A DNA stretch of 64,000 bases, taken from contig NZ_JAGGPQ010000012.1 of NCBI RefSeq assembly GCF_018613675.1, positions 1 to 64,000 on the forward strand. The letters run 5' to 3'. Each line of letters opens with the position of its first letter. The first letter of the stretch is position 1. The DNA comes from Arthrobacter sp. ISL-85 (GTDB lineage: Bacteria; Actinomycetota; Actinomycetes; Actinomycetales; Micrococcaceae). Below are positions 1 to 8,805 of the stretch, piece after piece. The position numbers and the translations under genes are program-made. Under the pieces are notes generated by a model. That model did not search any database. It was not told the origin of the DNA and worked only from the letters and a program-made list of their open reading frames with translations.

Positions 1-990
1 TCACAGACCACCCGTCTGGCCGCCCCGGGCGCGGTCCTGGGTGAGGGGATCGTTTGCCATCGGATCATCGGCGAGGGCACGGTCACGGAGCGGATCGTCG
101 GAGAGTTGGTTCCCTGACCAGGGTTCTTCAACGAGCTGGGGGCTGTCGAGGCCGCTGGCGGGACCCGCTGCCTCGGGGTAGCTGCTGCCAGGTGCGCCGC
201 CGTCGTATCCGGCCGTGGTGGCAGCCGGGCCGGGGAGCTGGACCGGCGGCGGTGGAACAGTGCCGCCCGCCACAGGGTATGGCTGGGTGTACTGGTCACC
301 GTAGGTGGTGCCCGAGTACTGGCCGGACAGGCCGGCCGCGCCGGTGCCGGTAGGGGTGGTGGAAGTTTCGGGTGCGCCTGCGGTGAGGCCGCGGGTGAGG
401 CGTCCGGCCAGGACTCCGGCGCCGGCTGCGAGGAGCAGGAATGTTCCGGGACGGTTGCGCGCGAACCGCTGGACCTCGTTCAGCAGGTCTCCCGGCTCCC
501 GGTTCTCCAGCCAGGACGCCACCGAGGAGGTGCGTTCGGCTGCCTGGCGGACCAAATCGCTGGCCATACCCTGCTGGTCCGGGGCCGTGGCCATGCTGTG
601 CAGCTGGCTGGAAATGTTGCGGATGCCTTCAGCGGCCTTCTGCTGCTGCGTGCCGGCCTGGCTGGTCAGGCCTGACTTCGCCTGGTCCAGCAGGTCCTGC
701 GCATTGGCCTTCGCCTCATGCGCCACGTTCGAGGCCTCTTCCTTCGCAGTCTGGGCCACATTTTGCGCGGACCCCGCTGCGGTACGGGCTACATCGGCTG
801 CTTCTTCCTTCGCTGCGTCCTTACGCGAGGATCCAGAGGTTTCGCCGCCAGGGGCGTAGCCGGTCCCAGTGTCACTGCCATAGGGGCTTGCGGTTGCCGG
901 GAAGGTGGCGGGCTCCCGCTCGCCCGGGATTCCTGTAGTGGCCGGCGGAGCCGTGTAAGCGGGATCCTCGGACCATTGGTTCTCTGTCAT
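1..990 (-). CDS. Ala-rich helical-repeat protein with one hydrophobic segment (stress/envelope type)
   Basis: The predicted protein has 329 aa; its stop codon is the first three bases of the window. I chose the ATG at 988-990 over one 39 bases upstream because a purine-rich GAAAGAGAGAG lies just before it. Residues ~55-120 are Ala/Lys/Glu-rich amphipathic repeats (KEEAADVARTAAG, AKEEASNVAHEAKANA) like those in LEA or apolipoprotein-type helices. A hydrophobic stretch near residues 180-197 (PGTFLLLAAGAGVLAGRL) may insert in the membrane. The tail is Pro/Gly/Thr-rich and ends in DDP-type repeats (DDPLRD, DDPMAND). Similar proteins in actinobacteria are uncharacterised. A SigF-like promoter candidate lies about 95 bases upstream. 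No function is assigned; a role in envelope or desiccation stress is only a guess. Confidence 0.75.
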   Translation of the reverse strand: MTENQWSEDPAYTAPPATTGIPGEREPATFPATASPYGSDTGTGYAPGGETSGSSRKDAAKEEAADVARTAAGSAQNVAQTAKEEASNVAHEAKANAQDLLDQAKSGLTSQAGTQQQKAAEGIRNISSQLHSMATAPDQQGMASDLVRQAAERTSSVASWLENREPGDLLNEVQRFARNRPGTFLLLAAGAGVLAGRLTRGLTAGAPETSTTPTGTGAAGLSGQYSGTTYGDQYTQPYPVAGGTVPPPPVQLPGPAATTAGYDGGAPGSSYPEAAGPASGLDSPQLVEEPWSGNQLSDDPLRDRALADDPMANDPLTQDRARGGQTGGL

Positions 991-1082
991 CTTCGCTCTC
1001 TCTTTCCAAGAAGGCCGGTTGTTGATCAAGAACCAGCATTACTGGCCGTAAAATGATAAGCATGGTTACTAATAAAAAGTAA

Positions 1083-1107
1083 GTACCCTTGCTAAGCGAG
1101 TTATAAC
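1083..1107 (-). promoter_or_regulatory. Candidate SigB/SigF-type promoter of the Ala-rich protein gene
   Basis: On the minus strand GTTA (1104-1107) is followed after 15 bases by GGGTAC (1083-1088). This resembles the GTTT-N14-17-GGGTAT signature of general-stress sigma factors in Gram-positives. It lies 93 bases before the start at 990. A SigB/SigF-like gene is encoded 2 kb away. The motif is short, so chance occurrence is possible. Confidence 0.35.
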
Positions 1108-1177
1108 CGTCCCAAAAAATGTCAGCCGGAAGGCGATGGCCTGCCCGGTCACAACGAAGTGGAAAGTGGTGGGAAAC

Positions 1178-1810
1178 ATGGATACAGCCCCATGGGTGTG
1201 GGTGGTCGTTGCTGTGGTTGTGGTGGTGCTGATCGTGCTGCTGCTCCTGGTTGGTGGAAGGCGCCGGAAGGCGATGCAGGAGAAGCGTGACCAGGAGCAC
1301 CGGCAGAAGGCCGCCGAGATCCGGCGCGAAGCAGAGAACATGGAAATCGATGCCCGCGAGCGCGAGGCCAAGGCCACCCGGGCGCGTGCCGACGCGGAAC
1401 AGGCCCAGGTTGATGCAGCGCGGTTGCAAAAAGAAGCTGAACAGCGCAGCCAGGAAGCGCAATCCCTGCGCGGGGATGTTGCCAGCCATGCCCGGAAGGC
1501 GGACGAGATCGACCCTGACGCCGGGCGGGACGGCGGCCGACGCCATGAAACCCCCGCCGGCCGCGACGCAGGGCACGTGGACGGCGGGCGTCTGGATGCC
1601 GGACATCCGGACGCCGGGCGCTCTGACGCCGGATACTCCGACGCCGGGCCTGGCCACGGTGCGCACTATGAAGCCTCCGCTCCGGGTGCCAATGCAGATG
1701 TCCCGGAGGCTGAGTCCGGACGGAGGCGCCAGGCTGATGCCCAGGACACCGCCGCGGAGCATGGTGTGCGTGACGAGCGTGGCGAAGGCGAGCAGCGCAC
1801 CGGCATCTAA
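1178..1810 (+). CDS. Membrane-anchored coiled-coil protein with Asp-Ala-Gly repeats
   Basis: The 210-aa protein starts at the ATG at 1178. An in-frame ATG 42 bases upstream is less likely because it would add a polar leader before the membrane segment. Residues ~5-25 are one strongly hydrophobic helix (WVWVVVAVVVVVLIVLLLLV) followed by a basic patch (GGRRRKAM), so the C-terminal bulk should be cytoplasmic. Residues ~30-110 are a charged coiled coil rich in Glu, Arg, Ala and Gln. Residues ~113-160 contain repeated DAG/DGG units, and the tail is polar. I recognise no catalytic domain. The long frames on the opposite strand lack this architecture and are treated as shadows. Confidence 0.7.
   Translation: MDTAPWVWVVVAVVVVVLIVLLLLVGGRRRKAMQEKRDQEHRQKAAEIRREAENMEIDAREREAKATRARADAEQAQVDAARLQKEAEQRSQEAQSLRGDVASHARKADEIDPDAGRDGGRRHETPAGRDAGHVDGGRLDAGHPDAGRSDAGYSDAGPGHGAHYEASAPGANADVPEAESGRRRQADAQDTAAEHGVRDERGEGEQRTGI
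1517..1651 (+). repeat. In-gene degenerate repeat encoding Asp-Ala-Gly units
   Basis: The unit gacgccggg and close variants recur about every 12-15 bases and encode DAG or DGG triplets (RLDAGHPDAGRSDAGYSDAG). The pattern looks like expansion of a short DNA unit inside the coding region of the coiled-coil protein. Confidence 0.6.
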
Positions 1811-1900
1811 AGGCGCCGCAGGTAAACAAGCGCCGGCATCTGGACCCACCGACGCCTGGAGCTGCGAGGCTGCGCCGCAGCCCGGCCGGCAGCGGTTCCT

Positions 1901-2944
1901 TTAGCGGTGGCGGCGCGGCTTCAGAACGGGGGAAGGGGTAACCCCTTCCCCCGTTCCCATGCCAGCGAGCAGTTCCTTGACGGCGTCAACAGAGGACACT
2001 TTCGGTTGCCAGGCCAAAATGCGTTCCGCGCGGCTGGTGTCCATGATGGGCGCACCGGCAGCCATCTCCACCCATCCTGAATCAGTGGGCTGCAGCCGTG
2101 CCCGCCATGTCACATCCGCAACTGCGTGGAGCAGGCGCATGGGGATGGGGAGGATTCTCTTGGCGCCAAGGATGCGCCCCAGTTCCTGCGGCGTCAGGAC
2201 GGGTTCCGCCGCGATATTGAAGGCTCCGCTGGCCCGCTGGTCCACGACCCGCCAGTAGGCCTCTGCCACATCGTCCGCATGCACCGCTTGGAAAATCAGG
2301 TTGTCCGGTGCCGGCAGTATCGGCAGCCAGGGTTTGGCCGGAACCAGCCGGGGAAGGATGCGGCCCAGGAAGTACCTGCCGATTTCAGCCCCTGCATGTT
2401 TCTGGAAGATGAGCGCCGGCCGCAGCCTGGCGACGGCGATGCCTGGGTTTGCGGCCGCGAAACCGTCCAGCAGCTTTTCCTGCTCGGCTTTGTGCCGGCT
2501 GTAGTGTGAGCCGGCCATTCCTTCCGCCGGCCAGGACTCGTCCCTGCGCTGGTCTTTGCCGGACTTGCTGTAGGCCCCCACGGAGGATGCACAGACCACT
2601 TGTTTGACTCCTGCGCGGGCGGCGGCGTCCAGGACGTTCCTGGTTCCCGTGACGTTGGTCCGGTGCAGGAGGTCCAGATCATGGTTCGGCTGGATCTGCC
2701 ACGCTAGGTGAACCACTGCATCAACCCCGGTGAGCGCCTCTTCCAACAGGGGCATGTCCCGCTCCAGGCCCACATCCATGGTGTGCCACTGTATGCCCCG
2801 GTAGGGATCCTGGGACGTGTCGGGAAGCCTCCGGCTGATTCCAACCAGCTCCAGGCTTCCGGGCCTTCCGGCCAGGTGGCCCTGCAGGTTGCGCAGCAGT
2901 GCTGTTCCCGCGTTTCCGCTGGCTCCGGTGATGGCTATGCGCAT
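1901..2944 (-). CDS. NAD(P)-dependent epimerase/dehydratase (extended SDR)
   Basis: The 347-aa protein has an N-terminal Rossmann motif (ITGASGNAGTALLRNL), a VVHLAWQ strand, and the YxxxK catalytic pair (YSRHKAEQ), typical of extended SDRs acting on nucleotide sugars or related substrates. It is divergent from the sigma factor gene across a 148-base spacer. Its closeness to the heptose-type cluster raised the question of an HldD-like epimerase. It lacks specific HldD features that I can recognise and is on the other strand, so the substrate is left open. Confidence 0.85.
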   Translation of the reverse strand: MRIAITGASGNAGTALLRNLQGHLAGRPGSLELVGISRRLPDTSQDPYRGIQWHTMDVGLERDMPLLEEALTGVDAVVHLAWQIQPNHDLDLLHRTNVTGTRNVLDAAARAGVKQVVCASSVGAYSKSGKDQRRDESWPAEGMAGSHYSRHKAEQEKLLDGFAAANPGIAVARLRPALIFQKHAGAEIGRYFLGRILPRLVPAKPWLPILPAPDNLIFQAVHADDVAEAYWRVVDQRASGAFNIAAEPVLTPQELGRILGAKRILPIPMRLLHAVADVTWRARLQPTDSGWVEMAAGAPIMDTSRAERILAWQPKVSSVDAVKELLAGMGTGEGVTPSPVLKPRRHR

Positions 2945-3016
2945 GACAAAGACTCCTTGGCGGATTGGTCCGGTTGCCGTCTACCTTCCGAGCTTATAGC
3001 GGAGGAGGATTGTTTT

Positions 3017-3030
3017 ATAAGCAAGCTTAT
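3017..3030. promoter_or_regulatory. Short inverted repeat in divergent SDR/sigma intergenic region
   Basis: ATAAGC-AA-GCTTAT forms 6-bp arms with a 2-base centre. A further AGCTTATA lies at 2991-2998. The region is AT-rich compared with its surroundings and sits between divergent genes, so a regulator site or promoter is plausible. No regulator is assigned. Confidence 0.35.
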
Positions 3031-3092
3031 GATTTGCTGCTTCTAAGTCTTGCCGCAGGCTTTCGGAACCAGACCGAGGGAAACCAACACTC

Positions 3093-4052
3093 ATGCCCGA
3101 ATCCTTTGCCGCCGCACCAGCTGTGGACGCTGCCCCTGTCCACCAACTGACGGTACCCGTAGAACAACAATCTCCTCCAGCCACCTCAGGGCGGCTCCGG
3201 GAGACATTCGAAAACGACCTGGTCCTCAGGTACCTGGACCTCGCCGAAGCTCTCGCTGCCCGCTTTGAAGCCCGCGGCAGGGAGCGGGCCGACCTGAACC
3301 AGGTGGCCTACCTGGGCCTGGTGAAGGCAGCGCGTGGGTTCGACCAGGCCAAGGGGGAGAGTTTCCCTGCCTACGCTGCGCCCACCATTACCGGCGAACT
3401 CAAGAGGTACCTCCGCGACCGGACATGGGTTGTCCGTCCGCCGCGCCATATCCAGGACCTGAGGACACGGCTGTTCCGGGCAGAACCAGAGTTGACCCAA
3501 TCGCTGGGCAGGAACCCCAGCGTTGCGGAGCTGGCCGGCGAGCTGGGGAGTGACCCGGCTGAAGTGCAGGAGGCTATTTCCGCGTCCAGCAGCATGCACC
3601 CGGACTCCCTCGACGCCGTGAACCCGAACTCGGATGCGCCCTCCATCGGCGAGGTGCTGGCCTGCCCGGAAACTCCGCTGGAACGGCTTGAAGAGCTTGC
3701 CTGCCTCCGCGACGCCATGCAGGACCTGGACGATTCGGACCGCGAGCTCCTGTACCGGCGCTATTTCTGCGAGGAGACACAGGTGCAGCTGGGGAAGCGG
3801 CTGGGAATGTCCCAGATGCAGGTATCCCGCCGCCTGGCCAAGGTGCTGGTGGAACTGCAGCGCAGGCTGGAAGAAAGCGCGCAGCTCGGGAGCCCGGAAG
3901 ACGCCGCCGGAAACGGAACACCAGACCGCGTTGGACGGTCAGGCCACCCGGCCAGCCCCGTTGCGCCGTTCCACCGGACCGGGAGGGCCGGACATCCCGG
4001 CACTGCCGGCCAGCGCGCGGACCGGCTCCACGGCGGTACCGGGACCCGGTAG
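3093..4052 (+). CDS. SigB/SigF-family RNA polymerase sigma factor
   Basis: The 319-aa protein has the sigma-70 layout of group 3 stress factors. Region 2 includes DLNQVAYLGLVKAARGFD and the promoter-melting stretch FPAYAAPTITGELKRYLRD. Region 3 is RPPRHIQDL..AEPELTQSLGRNPSVAELA. Region 4 has the HTH ETQVQLGKRLGMSQMQVSRR. These motifs match SigB/SigF rather than ECF factors. After region 4 there is an unusual low-complexity tail of about 50 residues rich in Gly, Arg, Pro and His. No anti-sigma (RsbW) or anti-anti-sigma gene is adjacent, so control of the factor is not visible here. It directly precedes the heptose-type cluster on the same strand. Confidence 0.9.
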   Translation: MPESFAAAPAVDAAPVHQLTVPVEQQSPPATSGRLRETFENDLVLRYLDLAEALAARFEARGRERADLNQVAYLGLVKAARGFDQAKGESFPAYAAPTITGELKRYLRDRTWVVRPPRHIQDLRTRLFRAEPELTQSLGRNPSVAELAGELGSDPAEVQEAISASSSMHPDSLDAVNPNSDAPSIGEVLACPETPLERLEELACLRDAMQDLDDSDRELLYRRYFCEETQVQLGKRLGMSQMQVSRRLAKVLVELQRRLEESAQLGSPEDAAGNGTPDRVGRSGHPASPVAPFHRTGRAGHPGTAGQRADRLHGGTGTR

Positions 4053-4180
4053 CAGCCCTGCTGCAAGGCGCAACACAAATCCCTATCTTGCCTGTTCAGG
4101 AGGGCGCCAGCACGCCCCTGCCGCAGCCGAAAAGCCCGTGTCCTTGTTTAGGAGCAGCAGCAGGAGGGAACAGGTTGTTT

Positions 4181-4717
4181 ATGGGAAGCTCTGAAATGTC
4201 CAAGCTCCGGGCTGTCCTGTTCGACCGGGACGGGACCCTGGTGATCGATGTGCCCTACAACGGGGACCCCGGCAAGGTAAGGCCCGTGGCCGGTGCCAAA
4301 GCGGTGCTGGACGGCCTGCGGGCGGATGGAATCGCCACCGGCGTGATCAGCAACCAGTCGGGCATTGCCCGCGGCCTGATTACGGCCGAAGACGTGGAGA
4401 AAGTCAATGCCCGGGTGGAGGAACTCCTGGGACCGTTCGATGTGTGGGAGGTCTGCCCCCACGCGGAGCAGGACGGCTGCTCCTGCCGCAAACCCGCCCC
4501 CGGCATGGTCCACAGCGCCTGCCGCAAACTGGGGATCCACGAATCGGAGGCCGCCCTCATCGGGGATATCGGTGCAGATGTGGGAGCTGCCGAGGCTGCC
4601 GGTGCCACCGGAGTCCTGGTCCCCACCCCCGTGACCCGTGCCGAGGAGGTGGCCGCGGCGCGGCTGGTTGCCTCCGACCTGGCGTCCGCCGTCGGCCTGC
4701 TGCAGGAGGCGCCCTGA
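4181..4717 (+). CDS. gmhB: D-glycero-D-manno-heptose-1,7-bisphosphate phosphatase-like HAD hydrolase
   Basis: The 178-aa protein is a HAD-IIIA phosphatase. Motif I is VLFDRDGTLV with the nucleophile and acid Asp. The zinc-loop ligands of GmhB are present in CPHAEQDGCSCRKPAPGM (Cys, His, Cys, Cys), and GDIGADVGAA is the late acidic motif. GmhB removes the 1-phosphate from heptose bisphosphate in ADP-heptose synthesis. A histidinol-phosphate phosphatase role is a known alternative for this fold, but gmhA, hldE and a GT9 gene in the same unit favour heptose. Start: GGAGGG at 4163-4168 could serve TTG 4175, ATG 4181 or, less well, ATG 4196. It shares one base with the next gene (TGATG). Confidence 0.85.
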   Translation: MGSSEMSKLRAVLFDRDGTLVIDVPYNGDPGKVRPVAGAKAVLDGLRADGIATGVISNQSGIARGLITAEDVEKVNARVEELLGPFDVWEVCPHAEQDGCSCRKPAPGMVHSACRKLGIHESEAALIGDIGADVGAAEAAGATGVLVPTPVTRAEEVAAARLVASDLASAVGLLQEAP

Positions 4718-5805
4718 TGGGCCGCGTCCTGGTGGCCCGGCTGGACAGCATGGGCGATGTCCTTCTGGCCGGCCCTGCCGTCCGCGCCGTGGCCAGTGGC
4801 CGCGCCCAGCATGGCGGCAGCACCAACCGCGTGGTGATGCTGTGCGGCAGGCAGGGTGAGGCCGCAGCCGCCATGCTCCCCGGCGTCGACGACGTTTACA
4901 GCTGGGACAGCCCCTGGATCATGAACCCCGCACCCCGGATGACAGGCCCGCATGCCGACCGGCTGATCGAATACGTCCGCAATTCCCGCATCACAGAAGC
5001 CGTCATCCTCACCTCCTTCCACCAATCGCCCCTGCCGCTGGCCCTGTTGCTGCGCCTGGCGGGAGTGGAGCGCATCACCGGCGCCTCCACGGACTACGCC
5101 GGCTCGCTGCTTGACGTGCGCTTGAAACCCGGGGAGGACTTTCCCGAAGACCAGCCGGAAGCGGAACGGGCGCTGGGCATCGCCGAGGCTGCAGGCTTCC
5201 GGCTCCCCGCGGGCGATGACGGAAAGCTGCGCGTCAAGTCCGTGGCCGAGGTGTCAGCACTCGTGGGCACGGAGCCCTACGTTGTGGTCCACCCCGGCGC
5301 GGCCGTCCCTGCCAGGGCGTGGCCCCCTCTGCACCATGCTGCCGCCGTCGAACTCCTCCAGGGTGCCGGGTACCGCGTGGTGGTCACCGGCGGTCCCGGC
5401 GAGAAGTCGCTGACGGCCACGGTGGCCGGCCCCTCCGCCCTGGACCTCGGCGGCCGTACCGACCTTGCCACCATGGCGGGCGTCATGGCCGGGGCCGATG
5501 CCGTGGTCAGCGGCAACACCGGACCGGCCCATCTGGCGGCCGCGGTGGGTACACCGGTAGCGTGCCTCTTTTCCCCCGTGGTCCCGGCGATCCGCTGGGC
5601 GCCCTACGGGGTGCCCCTGGAACTCCTCGGGGACCAGAATGCTCCCTGCCGCATGTCCCGCGCCAGGGACTGCCCGGTTCCGGGCCACCCGTGCCTCGAC
5701 TCGGTTTCGCCGGAGGAAGTGGTGGCGGCGGTGGATCGCCTGATTAGCGGAGTGAGCTCCTTCAGCACGCACGTCAGCACCCGTAGAAAGGCCCGCAACA
5801 GATGA
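4717..5805 (+). CDS. Glycosyltransferase family 9 (heptosyltransferase-like)
   Basis: The 362-aa protein starts with VLVARLDSMGDVLLAGPAV, the N-terminal signature of ADP-heptose:LPS heptosyltransferases (WaaC/WaaF/GT9). The C-terminal domain has VVVHPGAAVPARAWP, then VVTGGPGEKSL, and the GNTGPAHLAAAVGTPVACLF motif that binds the nucleotide sugar. Length fits GT9. AGGAGG at 4704-4709 precedes the ATG, which overlaps the gmhB stop. In diderms these enzymes add heptose to LPS core. This host appears to be monoderm, so the acceptor is unknown. It also overlaps the next gene by 4 bases. Confidence 0.9.
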   Translation: MGRVLVARLDSMGDVLLAGPAVRAVASGRAQHGGSTNRVVMLCGRQGEAAAAMLPGVDDVYSWDSPWIMNPAPRMTGPHADRLIEYVRNSRITEAVILTSFHQSPLPLALLLRLAGVERITGASTDYAGSLLDVRLKPGEDFPEDQPEAERALGIAEAAGFRLPAGDDGKLRVKSVAEVSALVGTEPYVVVHPGAAVPARAWPPLHHAAAVELLQGAGYRVVVTGGPGEKSLTATVAGPSALDLGGRTDLATMAGVMAGADAVVSGNTGPAHLAAAVGTPVACLFSPVVPAIRWAPYGVPLELLGDQNAPCRMSRARDCPVPGHPCLDSVSPEEVVAAVDRLISGVSSFSTHVSTRRKARNR

Positions 5806-6836
5806 GAATCCTGCTCTGGCATGTCCACGGTTCCTGGACGGACGCTTTTGTCCGCGGCCGTCACGAATACCTGCTTCCCGTCCTGCCCGGAGGTGGGGCC
5901 TGGGGACTGGGCCGCGCCGGCAGGGACTGGCCGGACTCCGCGCGGGAGGTGGACCTGGCGACGCTCGACGCCGACGCCGTGGACGCCGTCGTCCTCCAAC
6001 GGCCCGAAGAAATCGACGAAGTGGCGCGGACCCTGGGCCGCATGCCCGGCGTCGACCTGCCCGCCGTGTTCGTCGAGCACAACACGCCCAAAGGAAATTT
6101 CCCCAACATCAGGCACCCCCTCGCGGACCAAAGCAGCATCCCTGTTGTCCACGTGACGCATTTCAACCGGCTGGCCTGGGATAGCGGTTCTGCCCCCACC
6201 GTGGTGATCGAGCACGGGATCCCGGACCCGGGGCAGCTTTACACCGGCGAGCTGCCCGAACTGGGTGTGGTGGTCAACGAGCCCGTGCGGCGTGGCCGGG
6301 TCACAGGGACGGACCTCCTGCCCGCCTTCGCCTCCGTGGCGCCGCTGCAGGTGTTCGGCATGAAAACCGACGGGCTCGCCGCCGCCACCGGCATGGACCC
6401 TGCGCGGCTCACCGCCAGGGGCGACCTGAAAACACGCGACCTGCACCGCGAGCTTGCCCGCTGCCGGGTCTACGTCCATCCGATGCGCTGGACCTCCCTG
6501 GGGCTGTCCCTCCTGGAGGCCATGCACCTGGGGATGCCCGTGGTGGTGCTTGCCGCCACGGAGGCCCCAAGGGCAGTGCCGCAGGAAGCCGGCATTGTTT
6601 CGGCAGATATCGACGAACTGCTCCGTTGCGCGGAGCGGCTGGTCGCCAATCCGGATGAAGCCCGACGGCGGGGACTCGCCGCCCGGGAAGCGGCGCTGGA
6701 GCGTTACGGCCTGGGCAAGTTCCAGGACCACTGGGATGGGCTCCTGGCGGATCTGCGGAGCCGGCCCCGGCACTCCGCCAACGAACGGCCGGACGAGCGG
6801 ATCCTCGTTCCGGCGCGGGAGAGGAAGACCCCATGA
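5802..6836 (+). CDS. Glycosyltransferase, GT4-like (GT-B fold)
   Basis: The 344-aa protein has a weakly conserved N-terminal domain ([37 protein letters not shown]). A clear GT-B C-terminal donor site follows: [29 protein letters not shown], with the E-x7-E-type arrangement reduced to one clear Glu. Its start overlaps the GT9 stop (ATGA) and its stop overlaps the next glycosyltransferase, so all three are likely co-translated. Donor and acceptor are unknown; heptose or an inositol-type sugar are possibilities by context only. Confidence 0.8.
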   Translation: MRILLWHVHGSWTDAFVRGRHEYLLPVLPGGGAWGLGRAGRDWPDSAREVDLATLDADAVDAVVLQRPEEIDEVARTLGRMPGVDLPAVFVEHNTPKGNFPNIRHPLADQSSIPVVHVTHFNRLAWDSGSAPTVVIEHGIPDPGQLYTGELPELGVVVNEPVRRGRVTGTDLLPAFASVAPLQVFGMKTDGLAAATGMDPARLTARGDLKTRDLHRELARCRVYVHPMRWTSLGLSLLEAMHLGMPVVVLAATEAPRAVPQEAGIVSADIDELLRCAERLVANPDEARRRGLAAREAALERYGLGKFQDHWDGLLADLRSRPRHSANERPDERILVPARERKTP

Positions 6837-8098
6837 AGATCGCCATGATTTCCGAGCACGCCAGTCCGCTGGCCGCACTGGGCGGGGTGGATGCCGGCGG
6901 CCAGAACGTCCACGTTGCCGCGCTGTCCGAGGCGCTTGCCCAGCGGGGCCACCACGTCACCGTCTATACCCGCAGGGACGCGACGGAGCTTCCCGAACGG
7001 GTCCGGGTGGGACGACGCCTGGAGGTGGTCCACGTGGACGCCGGACCGGCCCGCCATGTGCCCAAGGACGAGCTGCTGCCCTACATGGGTGAACTCGCGG
7101 ACGGAGTGGCCAGGGACTGGGGGCAGCGGCCGCCGGATGTGGTCCACGGCCACTTCTGGATGTCCGGCCTGGCCGCGCTGGACGCTGCCAGGCGGCCCGA
7201 CACCGGATACCGCGTGCCCATGCTGCAGACGTTCCACGCCTTGGGAACCGTCAAGCGGAGGCACCAGGGTGCCGGGGACACCAGCCCGGAGGAACGCCGC
7301 TGGCTGGAACCGGGTGTGGGACGCTCCGCGGACCGGATCATCGCCACGTGTTCCGATGAAGTTTTCGAACTTAAGGCCATGGGCATCGCCACCGGAAAGA
7401 TCTCGATCGCGCCCTGCGGTGTGGACCTCGACTTCTTTTCGCCGGAGGGGCCGGTGGCCGCAAGGAAGCGCCGCTACCGCATCCTCTCGGTGGGGCGGCT
7501 GGTGCCGCGCAAGGGCGTTGACCTGGTAATCCGCGCCCTCCCATACCTCAAGGCGGCAGGGTTTGAGGACGTCGAACTCCTGATCGTGGGCGGTGGGGGC
7601 GATTCCGACGTGATGCATGCCGACCCGGAAATCCGCCGCCTGCTGGACCTTGCCGCCGAACTCGGCGTGTCCGAACAGGTGACCCTGCAGGGCCAGGTGT
7701 CCCGGGCTGAAATGCCCGGCATTTTCCGCAGCGCCGACGCAGTGGTGTGCGCGCCCTGGTACGAGCCCTTCGGCATTGTGCCGCTGGAGGCCATGGCCTG
7801 CGGTGTGCCCGTGGTGGCCGCCGCAGTGGGCGGGCTCCGGGACACCGTGGTGGACCACGCCACCGGCCTGCACGTGCCACCCCGGGACCCGGAAGCCATT
7901 GCCTCGGCACTGTCGCTGCTGCTGGAAAACCCCGCACTCAGGGCAAAGCTGGGCCAGGCAGGAGAGCGGCGTGCCCGCACCCGATACTCCTGGGACCGGG
8001 TGGCCGCGGAAACGGAAAAGGCCTACCAGCAGGCTGTGGCCGGGGCGCCGGCCCGCGCTGCGGCCGGAATCGTTCCGATGGAAGGAGCCGCACTGTGA
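6833..8098 (+). CDS. Glycosyltransferase family 4 (MshA/sucrose-phosphate-synthase-like)
   Basis: The 421-aa protein begins [20 protein letters not shown], the donor-side loop of GT4 enzymes related to MshA and sucrose-phosphate synthase. It continues with [11 protein letters not shown] and the linker [20 protein letters not shown]. The catalytic E-x7-E motif is in [20 protein letters not shown]. It is a full-length retaining glycosyltransferase that would use a nucleotide-activated sugar. ATGA overlap with the gene before and GTGA overlap with gmhA after tie it to the heptose-type unit. It is unlikely to be MshA itself, which is usually unlinked to heptose genes. Confidence 0.88.
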   Translation: MKIAMISEHASPLAALGGVDAGGQNVHVAALSEALAQRGHHVTVYTRRDATELPERVRVGRRLEVVHVDAGPARHVPKDELLPYMGELADGVARDWGQRPPDVVHGHFWMSGLAALDAARRPDTGYRVPMLQTFHALGTVKRRHQGAGDTSPEERRWLEPGVGRSADRIIATCSDEVFELKAMGIATGKISIAPCGVDLDFFSPEGPVAARKRRYRILSVGRLVPRKGVDLVIRALPYLKAAGFEDVELLIVGGGGDSDVMHADPEIRRLLDLAAELGVSEQVTLQGQVSRAEMPGIFRSADAVVCAPWYEPFGIVPLEAMACGVPVVAAAVGGLRDTVVDHATGLHVPPRDPEAIASALSLLLENPALRAKLGQAGERRARTRYSWDRVAAETEKAYQQAVAGAPARAAAGIVPMEGAAL

Positions 8099-8805
8099 CC
8101 GCTGAATCGTCCCTGCGCGAAGCAGACCTGCGCACCTTGACCGCAACCCCGGCGTTGCCTGCCGTGCTGCCCGGCGCCACGTTCGTTGATCCTGCGAGCG
8201 CCGACGCTGTCCGCACCCACCTGGACAATGTGCTTCCGGCGCTCGACTCACTGCGCAGCCAGTCCGGCCGGCTCGCCTCCTGGGGTGTGGAGCTGGCCCA
8301 GCGGCTGCTGCGGGGCCAGCGGCTCCTGGCGGCGGGCAACGGTGGCTCCGCCGCGGAGGCTCAGCACCTGACCGCGGAACTGGTGGGCCGGTTCGACAGC
8401 GAGCGGGTCCCGTTCTCCGCGATCTCCCTGCACGCCGAATCGTCAGCCATGACGGCCATCGCCAATGACTACGGCTACGACGACGTCTTTGCCCGCCAGG
8501 TGCGCGCGCACGGCCGGTCCGGGGACGTGCTCATGCTGCTGTCCACCAGTGGCAAGAGCCCCAACCTGCTGCGGGCCGCAGAAGTTGCCTCGCGGCTCAA
8601 CGTGACCACCTGGGCGCTCACGGGCTCCGGACCCAACCCGTTGGCGGACGCCTGCGATGAGGCCGTGATGATCGATGCCTTGAACGCCAATGCCCAGGAA
8701 GGGCACCTGATCGCCCTGCATGCCGTCTGCCGCGCCTTTGACCTTGAGGTTGCCCGGCACACTCCATCCCTGGTCCCCGGGCTGGCGAGAGGGGGCAGGC
8801 CATGA
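8095..8805 (+). CDS. gmhA: Sedoheptulose-7-phosphate isomerase-like SIS protein
   Basis: The 236-aa SIS-domain protein has the phosphosugar loops [20 protein letters not shown] and [10 protein letters not shown]. It also has the late Gln/His pair in [13 protein letters not shown] that matches the catalytic region of GmhA. The reaction is sedoheptulose 7-phosphate to D-glycero-D-manno-heptose 7-phosphate. A ~35-residue N-terminal extension is longer than in E. coli GmhA. The GTG start (8095) overlaps the stop of the previous gene, and its own stop overlaps hldE-like gene 1. DiaA-type SIS proteins are related, but the neighbours favour GmhA. Confidence 0.87.
   Translation: MTAESSLREADLRTLTATPALPAVLPGATFVDPASADAVRTHLDNVLPALDSLRSQSGRLASWGVELAQRLLRGQRLLAAGNGGSAAEAQHLTAELVGRFDSERVPFSAISLHAESSAMTAIANDYGYDDVFARQVRAHGRSGDVLMLLSTSGKSPNLLRAAEVASRLNVTTWALTGSGPNPLADACDEAVMIDALNANAQEGHLIALHAVCRAFDLEVARHTPSLVPGLARGGRP

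Noticed and set aside
872..1849. Long open frame on the minus strand opposite the coiled-coil gene
   Set aside because: It mirrors a high-GC gene with a clear membrane helix and coiled coil. The antisense product has no domain pattern and overlaps the upstream promoter region.
1901..2944. HldD (ADP-heptose epimerase) for the extended SDR
   Set aside because: The motifs are general for extended SDRs, the gene is on the other strand, and it is divergent from the sigma factor rather than part of the heptose unit.
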